Assembly: GCA_963627135.1 (NCBI GenBank)
Contig: CAVFZY010000007.1
Location: forward strand, 124,001 to 188,000
DNA: 64,000 nucleotides
Direction: 5' to 3'
From: CAG-103 sp963627135
GTDB lineage: Bacteria; Bacillota; Clostridia; Oscillospirales; Oscillospiraceae
The notes under the pieces were generated by a model. The model worked only from the letters and a program-made list of their open reading frames with translations, ran no database searches and was not told where the DNA came from. The position numbers were made by a program, and so were the translations under genes. Every line of letters starts with the position of its first letter. Position 1 is the stretch's first letter. Below, piece by piece: positions 23,977 to 33,704 of this stretch.

Positions 23977-25968
23977 ATGATAACCGATATGAAAGATGCG
24001 AAAATCTTCTCGCCCCTGCAGCTGGGCAGAACGACGCTGAAAAACCGTATCGCCATGGCGCCGATGAGCATGCACTATGAGGCGACCAACGGCACGGTGC
24101 CCAAGCAGCTCGCGGATATTTTTGTGCGCCGCGCAGAGGGCGGCGCCGGCTACGTCGTCATCGACGCGGTCACGGTCGATCATAAGTATTGGTACATCGG
24201 CAAGACGACCGCGCTGGACAAGGACTCCCTTGTCCCGCAGTTTGCCGCCTTTGCCAAGCGCGTGAGCGATGCCGGCAGCACGCTCTTCCCGCAGCTCATT
24301 CACCCGGGCCCGGAGTCCATCTGCGCGCTCAAGGGCATCACGCCGCTCGGCCCGTCCGTGAACACGAACGCCAACGGAGCCGTCAGCCGCCCGATCACCA
24401 TTGACGAGATCCACAAGGTCGTCAAGCAGTACGGCCAGGCCGCGCGCCGCGCCGAAGAGGCCGGCTGCGGCGGCATTGCCCTGCACGTCGCGCATGCTTA
24501 TATGCTGCCGGGTGCCTTCCTCAGCCCGCTGCGCAACAAGCGCATGGATGAGTACGGCGGCTGCATCGACAACCGTGCGCGCCTGATCCTGGAGATCATT
24601 GAAGAGTGCCGCCGCAACATCAGCCCCGATTTCCCGATCGTGCTGCGTGTCTCCGGTTCCGAGCGTGAGCCGGGCGGCAACTCTCTGGATGAAATGCTTT
24701 ACCTCGCCCCGAAGTTCGAGGCCGCGGGTGTGGACATGCTCGAGGTCTCCGGCGGCGTCCAGTACGAGGGCCTTCAGAACATCCTTCCTTCCCACAGCCA
24801 GAAGATCGGCCTGAACGTCTACGAGGCGTCGGAGATCAAGAAGGTCGTGAACATCCCGGTTTTCGTTGTCGGCAAGATCAACGATGTGCGCTACGCTGCC
24901 GATCTGGTCGAGCGCGGTCTGGTGGACGGCGTGTCTATGGGCCGTCCTTTGCTCGCAGACCCCGACCTTCCGAAGAAGGCGTACGAAAACCGCTTTGATG
25001 ACATCACGCCCTGCGGCTCCTGCGGCGGCCGGTGCATCACGCCGGAAGATCCGCATCACCCGGTCTGCAAGTGCCACATCAACCCGCTCGTCGGCCACGA
25101 GTATGACTATCCGTTCAACCCGGCCGACAAGCCGAAGAAGGTCCTCGTCATTGGCGCCGGCCCCGGCGGCATGTACACCGCTGTCACGGCGGCCGAGCGC
25201 GGCCACGACGTCACCGTCTGGGAAAAGAGCAAGCAGATCGGCGGTCAGCTGAATCTGGCGGTCGTCTCTCCCGGCAAGCAGGAGATGTGCAAGTGGCTCA
25301 CGCATCTGAACTACCGCGCCAAGAAGGCCGGCGTGAAGTTCGAGTTCAAGAAGGAAGCCACGGTCGAGAACGTGAAGGAATTCGCGCCCGATGCCGTCGT
25401 CGTCGCCACCGGCGCGACGCCGCTCATCCCGACCTTCATCAAGGGCGTCGGCAACTATCCGGTCATCACCACCCATGACATCCTCAGCCGCAAGGTCACC
25501 ATCCCGAAGGGCACGGTCTGCATCCTCGGCGGCGGCGAAGTCGCCTGCGAGACGGCCGAAATGCTCATGGCCGACGCGCGCCCGAACTCCTTTGCTACTA
25601 CCGGCAGCATCGGCGACGTGGAGGTCACGCTCGTTGAGATGCAGCCGCAGCTCATGACCGGCGTCTGCCTGCCGAACCGCAACATTGCGCTTGCCAGCCT
25701 GCGCCGCGAGGGCGTCAAGAGCTACATCAACTCCAAGGTGCTCGAAGTGACCGAGCACGAGGTCAAGATCCAGCACAAGGACGGCACGGAAGAGTGGCTC
25801 AAGGGCTTTGATTACATCGTCCTCGGCCTCGGCTCCCGCAAGTACGATCCGCTGTCCGAAGCGCTCAAGGCGTTTGTGCCGGAGGTCCACGTCATCGGCG
25901 ACGCCATCAAGCCGGGTCAGTCCAGCGATGCCATGCATCAGGGCTTCCACGTCGGCTACGAGCTGTAA
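23977..25968 (+). CDS. baiH: NADH:flavin oxidoreductase BaiH
   Basis: 663 aa from the ATG at 23977, with AGGAGG upstream. OYE-type barrel beginning FSPLQLGRTTLKNRIAMAPM, 4Fe-4S cysteines C346, C349, C353 and C364, and FAD motif GAGPGG at 393-398. Long stretches match C. scindens BaiH as I remember it (RRAEEAGCG, MLPGAFLSPLRNKRMDEYGG, PEVHVIGDA). BaiH acts on 3-oxo-Delta4/Delta6 intermediates, originally described for 7-beta-hydroxy substrates and later placed in the reductive arm. It stands alone on its transcript, ended by a strong terminator. Confidence 0.93.
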   Translation: MITDMKDAKIFSPLQLGRTTLKNRIAMAPMSMHYEATNGTVPKQLADIFVRRAEGGAGYVVIDAVTVDHKYWYIGKTTALDKDSLVPQFAAFAKRVSDAGSTLFPQLIHPGPESICALKGITPLGPSVNTNANGAVSRPITIDEIHKVVKQYGQAARRAEEAGCGGIALHVAHAYMLPGAFLSPLRNKRMDEYGGCIDNRARLILEIIEECRRNISPDFPIVLRVSGSEREPGGNSLDEMLYLAPKFEAAGVDMLEVSGGVQYEGLQNILPSHSQKIGLNVYEASEIKKVVNIPVFVVGKINDVRYAADLVERGLVDGVSMGRPLLADPDLPKKAYENRFDDITPCGSCGGRCITPEDPHHPVCKCHINPLVGHEYDYPFNPADKPKKVLVIGAGPGGMYTAVTAAERGHDVTVWEKSKQIGGQLNLAVVSPGKQEMCKWLTHLNYRAKKAGVKFEFKKEATVENVKEFAPDAVVVATGATPLIPTFIKGVGNYPVITTHDILSRKVTIPKGTVCILGGGEVACETAEMLMADARPNSFATTGSIGDVEVTLVEMQPQLMTGVCLPNRNIALASLRREGVKSYINSKVLEVTEHEVKIQHKDGTEEWLKGFDYIVLGLGSRKYDPLSEALKAFVPEVHVIGDAIKPGQSSDAMHQGFHVGYEL

Positions 25969-26039
25969 GGCACCGTAGATTCTCTTTGCAATTACTCCTT
26001 TTCATCCTCTTACTCCTTTCAATCTTATCACAGCGCGAG

Positions 26040-26070
26040 GGCCCGCCGGATGCACACCGGCGGGCCTTTT
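26040..26070 (+). terminator. terminator after baiH
   Basis: GGCCCGCCGG/CCGGCGGGCC stem (26040-26049, 26057-26066), loop ATGCACA, then TTTT. It lies 72 bases after the baiH stop and separates baiH from the AraC regulator gene. Confidence 0.85.
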
Positions 26071-26228
26071 GCCACTTTTCACTTTTTGTAACGCAATCGG
26101 GAGAATGTTCGAAAATTTGAATTTCGTTCACTTGTTTTTTGCATGAAAAGCTGTTAATCTATAAACAGAAACATTGCCGGTTGTCCGTTTGTAAGCCGTA
26201 TCGTTATCACGAATGGGGGCCAAACACG

Positions 26229-27473
26229 TTGAAGAGAAAAAACAGGCCGCTCTGCGAAACGCCGCGCAGCGGATATTTCTGCGGGCCGGACAAGTATCTC
26301 CGGCTTCAGGAGCATACCATTAGTGAGGAGCTGTTCCCCATTATGGAGGCGGACAGCTATTTTGTGCTTGTCCGTAGCGGCAGCGGCAGCTTTATCATCA
26401 ACGGGGAGGAGTTCCCTGTACAGCCGGGCTGTGTTGCGTGGATCCAGTGCTCGCAGGTGCTGACGATCTGCCCCCGGTTCGGGGAAGCGCTCAAGCTCTG
26501 GGTCGCGGCATTTGATTATCAGCTTTTGAGCTACTATATGTTCAACCAGATCACGAACCTGCGCGAGATCGAGATCGTCACCGGCCTGCCCGTAATTGGC
26601 CCGAATGGGGACGATGTCAAGGAGATCGCGCGGCTGCTGGGACAGTTCCGGCGCCTGAGCGCAAAAAACAGCTGCGGCTCGGCGGTGATCCGCAGTTCGT
26701 TCCTGCGCAAGATCGAGCTGCTGTATAACCGTGCCGCCGCGCGGCGCAGGGCGCAGTATTCGCTGCTGGACATGCCGTTCGGCCGGCGTGCCAGTCTCTA
26801 TATCGCCACGCACAGCACGGCGGAGCTCACGGCGGCCTCGGTCGCGGAGGCTGTCTCGTCCGATGCGGATGAGACGGCGCTCAACCATGCGCTGCTCATC
26901 GCGACGGGGCTGAACTTCAGCCAGTATGTCAACCGCACGCGCCTGATCCTGGCCATGTCGTATTTTCTGTATGACAGCCTGCCGTTTGACTATGTGTCGT
27001 CCATCTCCGGCTTTCATATGAGCATCACGTTTTTCCGCCGCTTCAAGGCGCTGACCGGTATGACCCCGCAGGGCTACCTCAACGAAATGCTCAGCGACGG
27101 GAAAGACGGCCGGGTTTACCGCGGCATGATCATGAGCGAGACGCTCATTTCCGCCATCAGCTATCTGTATGAAAATATGGCCGAGCCGATCGACGCCGAA
27201 AAGATTGCGCGCGATCTCTACACGTCGGAGAACATCCTGCGTGTGCAGCTTAAAACGCGTTTGAACTCCAGTTACAAGCAGATCCTGTCCATGTTCCGCG
27301 TGCGCTACGCGGAGGCGCTGCTTACAACGACGGATCTGCCGACGGTCGATATTGCGATGGAAACGGGCTTCGGCTCCGATCGGACGATGGGTCGTGTGTT
27401 TTACGCGCTCAACAAGATGTCGCCGGGCGAGTTCCGCAAACAGAGAGGACAGGGGAGAAAGCAGCATGCCTAA
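26229..27473 (+). CDS. AraC-family regulator with two HTH modules (candidate bile acid regulator, BarA-like)
   Basis: About 414 aa from a TTG at 26229 behind a GGGGG string; the frame is open to 26139 without an SD, so the start is uncertain. N-terminal cupin-like sensor (FVLVRSGSGSFIINGEEF). An AraC HTH lies around SVAEAVSSDADETALNHALL and VSSISGFHMSITFFRRFKAL. A second complete AraC HTH lies at the C-terminus (DAEKIARDLYTSENILRVQL and VDIAMETGFGSDRTMGRVFY). Two AraC DNA-binding units in one chain are unusual. It overlaps an HTH-less sensor gene by 8 bases. C. scindens has AraC-type barA beside its bai operon; control of these bai genes is inferred from position. Confidence 0.82.
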   Translation: MKRKNRPLCETPRSGYFCGPDKYLRLQEHTISEELFPIMEADSYFVLVRSGSGSFIINGEEFPVQPGCVAWIQCSQVLTICPRFGEALKLWVAAFDYQLLSYYMFNQITNLREIEIVTGLPVIGPNGDDVKEIARLLGQFRRLSAKNSCGSAVIRSSFLRKIELLYNRAAARRRAQYSLLDMPFGRRASLYIATHSTAELTAASVAEAVSSDADETALNHALLIATGLNFSQYVNRTRLILAMSYFLYDSLPFDYVSSISGFHMSITFFRRFKALTGMTPQGYLNEMLSDGKDGRVYRGMIMSETLISAISYLYENMAEPIDAEKIARDLYTSENILRVQLKTRLNSSYKQILSMFRVRYAEALLTTTDLPTVDIAMETGFGSDRTMGRVFYALNKMSPGEFRKQRGQGRKQHA

Positions 27474-28059
27474 TGAACGTTCATCCGGCCCGGCCTTTGA
27501 CAGCACGCAGGACGATAAAGCCGTTCTGGCCGGTGCGCATGATTATTTTGTCAACAACGTCCTGCCCAGCGATATCAAGGCCTGCATCCGGCACATCAAA
27601 GCGCCGACGCTCTATGTCAACAATCATGACGAGACGTTCCTGCTCGTTCGCAGCGGCTGCGGCACGCTGACGGTCAACGGCCTAGACTACCGCCTGAAGC
27701 CGAACACGCTCATCAACCTCGGCCCGTTCCATCGCTACCGCTATCTGCCGGATGACGGCGAAGTGCTCGAGATCGCCGAGAGCCGCATGAACAGCGGTAC
27801 CTACGTCTATCTGGTGGCGAATCCGTATATGAAGTTCGAGCAGTTTTATGTCCCGTCCGAGCCGCCGGTCGTGGCGCTCAGCGGGCTGTACGCCGAGATC
27901 GCGAACGATGCCATGAACGGCATCCTTGCTGAGACGGAAAAGCAGTCGCCCGATCAGCTCCAGCTCTGTTTTTGCTATATGATGGACCTGCTGGGTATCC
28001 TGACCGAGAAAATGCCGCGTGCGTATTTCCACCAAACACCGGAGTCCTCAAAGGACTGA
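27466..28059 (+). CDS. stand-alone AraC-type sensor (cupin) domain protein, no HTH
   Basis: 197 aa from the ATG at 27466, inside the 3' end of the AraC gene. GGGGAG precedes the start. Residues about 40-110 (FLLVRSGCGTLTVNGLDYRL, then LINLGPFHRYRYLP) form a cupin half-barrel like the sensor of the adjacent regulator. The C-terminus is helical (QLQLCFCYMMDLLGILTEKM) with no DNA-binding helices. It could dimerise with the regulator and modulate its ligand response, recalling the barA/barB pair, but this is inference. Followed by a terminator. Confidence 0.7.
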   Translation: MPNERSSGPAFDSTQDDKAVLAGAHDYFVNNVLPSDIKACIRHIKAPTLYVNNHDETFLLVRSGCGTLTVNGLDYRLKPNTLINLGPFHRYRYLPDDGEVLEIAESRMNSGTYVYLVANPYMKFEQFYVPSEPPVVALSGLYAEIANDAMNGILAETEKQSPDQLQLCFCYMMDLLGILTEKMPRAYFHQTPESSKD

Positions 28060-28080
28060 ACATCAAAAACGGAATATGTC

Positions 28081-28129
28081 GACAAAGCCTCAAAAGCGGC
28101 GACGGCCGTCTTTTGGGGCTTTGTCATTT
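28081..28129 (+). terminator. terminator after the regulator pair
   Basis: 16-bp stem with one wobble (GACAAAGCC... at 28081-28096 and ...GGCTTTGTC at 28110-28125), internal GC-rich loop, then ATTTTT. It ends the regulator transcript 22 bases after the sensor gene, so baiA onward has its own promoter in 28130-28329. Confidence 0.75.
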
Positions 28130-28329
28130 TTGCCACGAAATCTGATGTGAAACCTGATTTTTTGTCGTTTTTAACGATAGGGAAACAGGAGGTATCGGCC
28201 GGAAGAACGGCGCAGATAATGTTAAAATATTATCGTTCCTTAACAAAAAGCATAATAGCTGGTGTGTGTCCGGGGTGACGGGAAAGCTCCGGAGAAGTCA
28301 AAGATTTGCGTTAAGAAAGGACAAAGATC

Positions 28330-29097
28330 ATGTTTGAAAAAGAATTCAAAGACAAAGTCGTTCTGGTGACTGGCGGTAGCCGCGGTATCGGCTTCGCGAC
28401 CGTTAAGGGCTTTCTCGCTGCGGGCGCGAAGGTGTATTTCCTGAGCCACTACGAAGAGACCGGCGCCAAGGCTCTGGCCGCGCTCAAGGAGATCAACCCG
28501 GACTATGAGGTCATGACCAAGGCCATCGACCTGTGCGACTACAAGGCCGTTCAGGCGCTGTATAAGGAGATCGAGTCCACGTGGGGCCGCCTGGACGTGC
28601 TCGTCAACAACGCCGGCACCGATTCCAGCACCTGGTTGACCAAGCTCAAGCAGTCCGAGTGGGACTCCGTCTGCGACCTGAACATGAAGGGACCCTTCAC
28701 CATGATCAAGTATGCGATCCCGTATCTTGTCAAGACCAAGGGCTGCGTGGTCAACACCGCTTCCGTCGCCGGCGTTTACGGCTCTCCCACTGGTCTGCCG
28801 TATCCTGCCTCCAAGGCTGGCCTGATCGCCATGACCAAGTCCATCGCCTATTCCTTCGCCAACAAGGGTGTGCGTGTCAACGCCGTCGCTCCTGGCGTCG
28901 TTGCGACTGACCTGGTTGCAAATCTCCCCCAGTTCGCCAAGGACTCCATCGGCGACACCATCCCGTTCAAGCGCTTTGCGCAGCCGGAAGAGATCGCCAA
29001 CGGCATCCTGTTCCTCGCTTCCAGCGCCGCATCCTACATTACGGGTGTCTGCCTGCAGATCGACGGCGGTTATCGTCCGAACAACCAGCCGGCCTGA
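28330..29097 (+). CDS. baiA: bile acid 3-alpha-hydroxysteroid dehydrogenase BaiA-type SDR
   Basis: 255 aa classical SDR: TGGSRGIG (14-21), NNAG (93-96), catalytic S145, Y158, K162 in YPASK. The GLPYPASKAGL segment and APGVV match BaiA, and an acidic/aromatic stretch after beta2 (SHYEE) is compatible with NAD+ use. BaiA oxidises the 3-alpha-hydroxyl of cholyl-CoA and reduces it again at the end of the pathway. AAAGGA precedes the ATG; first gene of the rightward operon baiA-baiB-baiG-baiF-baiF-SDR-SDR. Confidence 0.85.
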   Translation: MFEKEFKDKVVLVTGGSRGIGFATVKGFLAAGAKVYFLSHYEETGAKALAALKEINPDYEVMTKAIDLCDYKAVQALYKEIESTWGRLDVLVNNAGTDSSTWLTKLKQSEWDSVCDLNMKGPFTMIKYAIPYLVKTKGCVVNTASVAGVYGSPTGLPYPASKAGLIAMTKSIAYSFANKGVRVNAVAPGVVATDLVANLPQFAKDSIGDTIPFKRFAQPEEIANGILFLASSAASYITGVCLQIDGGYRPNNQPA

Positions 29098-29153
29098 TTT
29101 TTCACCACGCACTGCGGTCAGTTCCGAGAACGAAAAGATAGGAGTCTGCCACT

Positions 29154-30677
29154 ATGGAGCGCACATCGCACCTCAACATTTTTAATCAGGACGCCGAGAG
29201 CTTCTTTACACCCGGCAAGCAGTTGGCGAACATCACCCGCGTGAAGCCGGATGCGCCGGCGGTCATTTACGTTTCCCCGGAAAACAAGGAGTCTGCCATG
29301 ACATGGCGGGAGCTCCACGAGCTCTCGAACCGCATTGCCTGGTATCTGCTCGGTCAGGGCATCGGCCCGGGCAAGAGCGTGCTCGCCGCGCTGCCGAACA
29401 TCCCGACGCACATCGCGCTCGCATTCGGCATCTGGAAGACCGGCGCCTGCTACGTGCCGGTGTCCAACCGCGCGCCGCAGCGCAACCTGATGGAGATCTG
29501 TGCGTGTGTGTCTCCGGCGCTCGTCATCACCAACCGCAAAAAGCCTGACGGTTATCCCGGCCTGAGCACGGCGGAACTCAGAACACTGTGCGCGGACTGC
29601 CCAGCGGACATGCCACCTGATGTGCTCGCCATCCCCAATCTTGCCAACTGCTCCGGAGGCACGACGGGGAAGACGAAGGTCATCGAACAGGACATGCCGG
29701 CAGGGGAGAGCGACGAAGGCCTGCGGATCTGGTTCGCCGTGTCCGGCATGCGCTTTGAGATGCGTCAGCTGCTCGCGGGTCCGCTGTTTCACGGCGCGCC
29801 GCACTCGGCGGCCTTCAACGGCCTCTACTGCGGCAACACGCTCGTCATGCCGGCCAAGCTCGACGCCGAGACGATCGTGCGGCTCATCAAAAAGTACCGC
29901 ATCGAGTATGTCCAGATGGTGCCGACGCTCATGCAGCGCATCAGCTGTATGCCCGGCTTCCGGAAGGAAGACCTGGCGAGCCTCAAGGTGCTGTGCCACA
30001 CCGGCGGCGTCTGCTCGCAGGATCTCAAGCGCGAATGGCTTCAGATCATCCCGCCCGAACGGCTCTACGAGATGTACGCCATGACCGAGTGCATCGGCAT
30101 GACGTCCATCCGCGGCGACGAGTGGCTGCGCCATCCCGGCAGCGTCGGTAAGATGCACTGCGGCCGGGTGTCCATCCGCGGCGAGGACGGCCGTGAGCTG
30201 CCCACCGGCGAGATCGGCGAGATCTTCATGTCCTGGGGCGACAACAGCCCGCGTGTGACATATAAGAACATCCCGCCGCTGCCGACGGACAGCGAGGGCT
30301 TCCGCAGTGTCGGCGACATGGGCTATGTGGATGCGGAAGGCTACCTGTACTTTGCCGACCGCCGCAGCGACATGATTGTCACCGGCGGTGAGAACGTCTT
30401 TGCCGCCGAGGTCGAGATGGTGCTCAAAAAGCATCCGAAGGTGGTCGACGCCGTGGTCATCGGCCTGCCGGATCCCGATTGGGGCCACCGCATCCACGCC
30501 ATCGTGGAGACGAACGGCCCGGTCGGCAGCAAGGAGCTCATCCGGTTCGCACTCAATTATCTCCCCCCGTACAAGATCCCCAAATCCATTGAATTTGTCG
30601 ATCGCATCCCCGTCAACGAAAACGGGAAGGTCGTGCGCAGCAAGCTCATCGAGGACAGCCTCGCCAAGGGCTACTGA
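29154..30677 (+). CDS. baiB: bile acid-CoA ligase BaiB
   Basis: 507 aa ANL-superfamily acyl-CoA synthetase. AMP-binding loop SGGTTGKTK (167-175), YAMTEC, SVGDMGYVDAEGYLYFADR with the ribose-binding Asp, and the C-terminal lysine region (PVNENGKVVRSKL). Length and position match BaiB, which activates primary bile acids with ATP and CoA. The insert before the P-loop is short, typical of BaiB/CaiC types. It follows baiA by 56 bases. Confidence 0.9.
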   Translation: MERTSHLNIFNQDAESFFTPGKQLANITRVKPDAPAVIYVSPENKESAMTWRELHELSNRIAWYLLGQGIGPGKSVLAALPNIPTHIALAFGIWKTGACYVPVSNRAPQRNLMEICACVSPALVITNRKKPDGYPGLSTAELRTLCADCPADMPPDVLAIPNLANCSGGTTGKTKVIEQDMPAGESDEGLRIWFAVSGMRFEMRQLLAGPLFHGAPHSAAFNGLYCGNTLVMPAKLDAETIVRLIKKYRIEYVQMVPTLMQRISCMPGFRKEDLASLKVLCHTGGVCSQDLKREWLQIIPPERLYEMYAMTECIGMTSIRGDEWLRHPGSVGKMHCGRVSIRGEDGRELPTGEIGEIFMSWGDNSPRVTYKNIPPLPTDSEGFRSVGDMGYVDAEGYLYFADRRSDMIVTGGENVFAAEVEMVLKKHPKVVDAVVIGLPDPDWGHRIHAIVETNGPVGSKELIRFALNYLPPYKIPKSIEFVDRIPVNENGKVVRSKLIEDSLAKGY

Positions 30678-30743
30678 GCACGCGGAAGGAAACTAACTGT
30701 CATACGGCTTTGTGCCGCAAACACTAGACAGGAGAATGTATTT

Positions 30744-32165
30744 ATGGAAAACAACAAAAGCTACATGAAAGGCTTTGTGCCCTACGCCATCGCGGCGGCA
30801 GTGCTGAGCCTTTGCGGCGGCTTCACCGCTTCGGTGCCGACCGCCATTTCCACGGCCTGGAACGCGGACGCGTCCCTGACCTTCATCACGCTGGCTTACT
30901 CCCTGGCCGCCGCCGCCATGGCGCCGATCATGGGCAAGCTCGGCGGCGTGATCGGCCGCAGAAAGCTGCTGCTGACCGCCATGGGCATCTACACCGTCGG
31001 CCAGGCGCTCATCGCCATCTGCCCGCAGAACATCCCGCTGCTGCTCGTGTTCCGCTTCATGGTCGGTATCGGCGCTGCCGGCATCGCCCCGGTCGTCATG
31101 TCCTACATCATGATGGAGTTCCCGCCCGAGAAGATGGGCCAGGGCTTCACGATCTACATGGCGCTTGCCTGCGGCATGGTCATTTTTGGACCCACCGTCG
31201 GCGGCATCGTCATGAAGGTCATCGGCACGGCCAATGCATGGCGCATCGTCATGTGGATCTGCGCCGCGCTGTGTGTGATCTCGTTTATCATCTGCTTTGC
31301 AAAAGTCAAGGATAACCCGAACATCCCCAAAGGCACCATGCAGGGCTTTGACTGGGCGGGCGCCGTGTTCGTCCTGCTCATGTTCGGCGCACTCGTCTGC
31401 GTGCCCACCTTCGGCCAGCAGAATGGCTGGACCAGCGTTACGACGCTCGTATCCGTCGCTGTGGCCATCGTCGCACTCATCGTCCTCTTCGCGGTCGAGA
31501 AGAAGGCCTCCAGCCCGATCCTCAACGGCAAGTTCATGGCGCGCAAGAACTTTGTGCTCCCTGTCATCGTCATGCTGCTCACCCAGGGCCTCATGACCGC
31601 CTGCCTGACCGAGATCATCCGCTTCGGCTACGCCATCGACAAGGCCACCGTGGCCAGCGTCGCCATGAGCATCGAGTACCTCGGCATGGCCATCGGCACC
31701 ATCGTCCTCGGCCCCATGGCCGATAAGAAGGAGCCCAAGGTCGTGGCTGCCATCGCGCTCGTGTTCGTTGCCATCGGCTCTCTGATCATGCTCTTCATCG
31801 GCGAGAACGCCGGTATCCTTCAGATGGGCGGCGCGCTGTTCTTCGTCGGTCTCGGCATCGGCGGCAACGGCACCATCTTCATGAAGGTCGCCCTGTCCGG
31901 GGTTGCTCCGGCTGAGTCCTCCTCCGCCTCCGGCACGTACAATGTGTTCAGAGATATGACCTCTCCGTTCGGCGTTGCCATCTTCGTGCCCATGTTCGTC
32001 ACGGGCATGACCAAGAAGGCTGCCACCGGCATGGCCGTGCCTGCCGCTGCTGCCAGCGCGCTGCACTCCGTGGCCCTTGTCCAACTCGCCTGCGTCATCG
32101 TCGGCATTGTGGTCTGCTTCCTGATCCCGAGCGTGCACAAGAAGGCTGACGCTGCCCAGGAGTAA
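30744..32165 (+). CDS. baiG: major facilitator transporter BaiG (bile acid uptake)
   Basis: 473 aa with 12-14 predicted membrane helices and the MFS loop 2-3 motif (GKLGGVIGRRKLLL). The N-terminus MENNKSYMKGFVPYAIAAAV has no signal peptide. BaiG of C. scindens is a proton-coupled importer of unconjugated primary bile acids; its homologue lies in the same operon next to baiB and baiF, as here. Family assignment is firm, substrate by synteny. AGGAG precedes the start. Confidence 0.88.
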   Translation: MENNKSYMKGFVPYAIAAAVLSLCGGFTASVPTAISTAWNADASLTFITLAYSLAAAAMAPIMGKLGGVIGRRKLLLTAMGIYTVGQALIAICPQNIPLLLVFRFMVGIGAAGIAPVVMSYIMMEFPPEKMGQGFTIYMALACGMVIFGPTVGGIVMKVIGTANAWRIVMWICAALCVISFIICFAKVKDNPNIPKGTMQGFDWAGAVFVLLMFGALVCVPTFGQQNGWTSVTTLVSVAVAIVALIVLFAVEKKASSPILNGKFMARKNFVLPVIVMLLTQGLMTACLTEIIRFGYAIDKATVASVAMSIEYLGMAIGTIVLGPMADKKEPKVVAAIALVFVAIGSLIMLFIGENAGILQMGGALFFVGLGIGGNGTIFMKVALSGVAPAESSSASGTYNVFRDMTSPFGVAIFVPMFVTGMTKKAATGMAVPAAAASALHSVALVQLACVIVGIVVCFLIPSVHKKADAAQE

Positions 32166-32230
32166 ACCGCTCCCACATTTCCCTTGACTGAATTCAGTGC
32201 ACTTTGCGCAGAAAGGATTGTCATCACATT

Positions 32231-33589
32231 ATGAAAGAAATCGACAACAAACTGACTCAGAAGTTTGACGAGTATCCGTCCTTCGGCGTCCTCAAGGGCG
32301 TCAAGGTCTTCGTCACCGGCACGAACATCGCCGGCCCCTTCGCCGGCTCCCTCATGGCCGAGATGGGCGCGAAGGTCCTGCAGGCAGAGGCTCCGACCAT
32401 TGCCTGCCAGACCCGCGGCACCCTCGCCTGGAGCCAGAACCACCGCAACGAGTACTCCATCACCATCAACTCCGCCAGCCCCGCCGGCAAGAAGATTTTC
32501 CTCAAATGCATCGAGTGGGCCGACATCTGGATTGAGGCCGGCCGTCCGGGCTCTTACGCCAAGCGCGGCCTGACCGATGAGGTCTGCTGGAAGCACAATA
32601 AGAAGCTCGCCATCGTGCACGTGTCCGGCTACGGCCAGTTCGGCCCGTCCAAGAACAAGCCCTCCTACGACGTTTCCGGTCAGGCCATGGGCGGCTACAT
32701 GTACATGAACGGCGTTTCCCCGACGTCCGGCCCGCTGAAGGTCAACCCGTACCTGTCCGACTATATTACCGCCTACAACGCCTGCATGGTGGCCCTCGCC
32801 GGCTACATCAACGCGAAGAACAGCGGCGAAGGCGACTCCTGCGACGTCGCCCAGTACGACACCATGTTCCGCCTGCTCGACAACTACCCGGCCAACTGGT
32901 TCAATAAGGGTTATCCGAAACAGGGCGAGCCCGTGCCCTTCCGCACCGGCAACAAGAGCGACCAGGCCGCCTGCTTCTCGTTCTACGACACGAAGGACGG
33001 CAACGCTATGTTCGTCGCTATCGTCGGTCAGGGGCCGGTCAGCCGCGGCTATCCGATCATCGGCATGGGCAAGCCCGGCGTCACCGAGGGCATTCCGAAG
33101 AACTGCACCGGCTTCCCGCTGTTTGACCCCCGCGGCAAGAAGGCTGAGGAGCTGTGCGCGAAGTTCTGCGCCGAGCGCACCTGCGATGAGCTCGAGGAGA
33201 TCTTCAACAAGGCGGGCATCCCGTGCCAGCGTGCCTACGGCCCGGCTGACATCGAGAAGGATCCGCAGTATGAAGCCCGCGAGAACATCGTCGAGTGGGA
33301 CGACCAGTGCTTCGGCAGAATGAAGGGCATCGGCGTCACGAACATCTTCACAAAGAACCCGTCTCAGATCGTGGCTTCTGCGCCGTGCTTCGGCGAGCAC
33401 AACCGCGAGGTCCTCAAGGACTTTGGCTACACCGACGGGGAGATCGACGCGCTCTACAAGAAGGGTGAGCTCGCGACCTGGACGCCGGCGGACACTGCCC
33501 GCAACAAGAACTTTGTTGAGTGGCACTTCTTCTGGGATCCGGAGCGCCAGGCCAAGCGCATCGGCCTCGAGTATCCCCCGAAAAAGTAA
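32231..33589 (+). CDS. baiF: bile acid CoA transferase BaiF (copy 1)
   Basis: 452 aa from the ATG at 32231; the tandem paralogue begins equivalently (KLTQKFDEYP). Family III CoA transferase: AGPFAGSLMAEMGAKVLQ CoA-binding start and predicted catalytic D147 in YDVSGQAMGG. BaiF transfers CoA from the dehydroxylated product to new primary bile acid, saving ATP. The SD (AAAGGA) is 13 bases away, longer than usual, so translation may be moderate. A 12-bp palindrome ACTGAATTCAGT lies at 32187-32198, just after baiG. Confidence 0.9.
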   Translation: MKEIDNKLTQKFDEYPSFGVLKGVKVFVTGTNIAGPFAGSLMAEMGAKVLQAEAPTIACQTRGTLAWSQNHRNEYSITINSASPAGKKIFLKCIEWADIWIEAGRPGSYAKRGLTDEVCWKHNKKLAIVHVSGYGQFGPSKNKPSYDVSGQAMGGYMYMNGVSPTSGPLKVNPYLSDYITAYNACMVALAGYINAKNSGEGDSCDVAQYDTMFRLLDNYPANWFNKGYPKQGEPVPFRTGNKSDQAACFSFYDTKDGNAMFVAIVGQGPVSRGYPIIGMGKPGVTEGIPKNCTGFPLFDPRGKKAEELCAKFCAERTCDELEEIFNKAGIPCQRAYGPADIEKDPQYEARENIVEWDDQCFGRMKGIGVTNIFTKNPSQIVASAPCFGEHNREVLKDFGYTDGEIDALYKKGELATWTPADTARNKNFVEWHFFWDPERQAKRIGLEYPPKK

Positions 33590-33608
33590 ATCTTAGCGTA
33601 ATAGAAGG

Positions 33609-33649
33609 TAAGCTGCCGTCGTGGACGAGAGTCCGTGACCGGCAGCTTA
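33609..33649. repeat. hairpin between the two baiF copies
   Basis: TAAGCTGCCG/CGGCAGCTTA outer stem (33609-33618, 33640-33649) with an inner CGTGGAC-GAGA-GTCCGTG stem using wobble pairs. It stands in the 115-base gap between the tandem paralogues. A weak T-rich tail follows. It may be an attenuator or RNA-processing site. Confidence 0.55.
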
Positions 33650-33704
33650 TCTTGAATCGAGCGAAAATCGTACAAAAACAGCAGATAAAGGAGGCAACGC
33701 ATAC

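Noticed and set aside
33609..33649. Possible self-cleaving ribozyme between the baiF copies
   Set aside because: Conserved hammerhead core sequences (CUGAUGA, GAAA) are not present; treated only as a hairpin.
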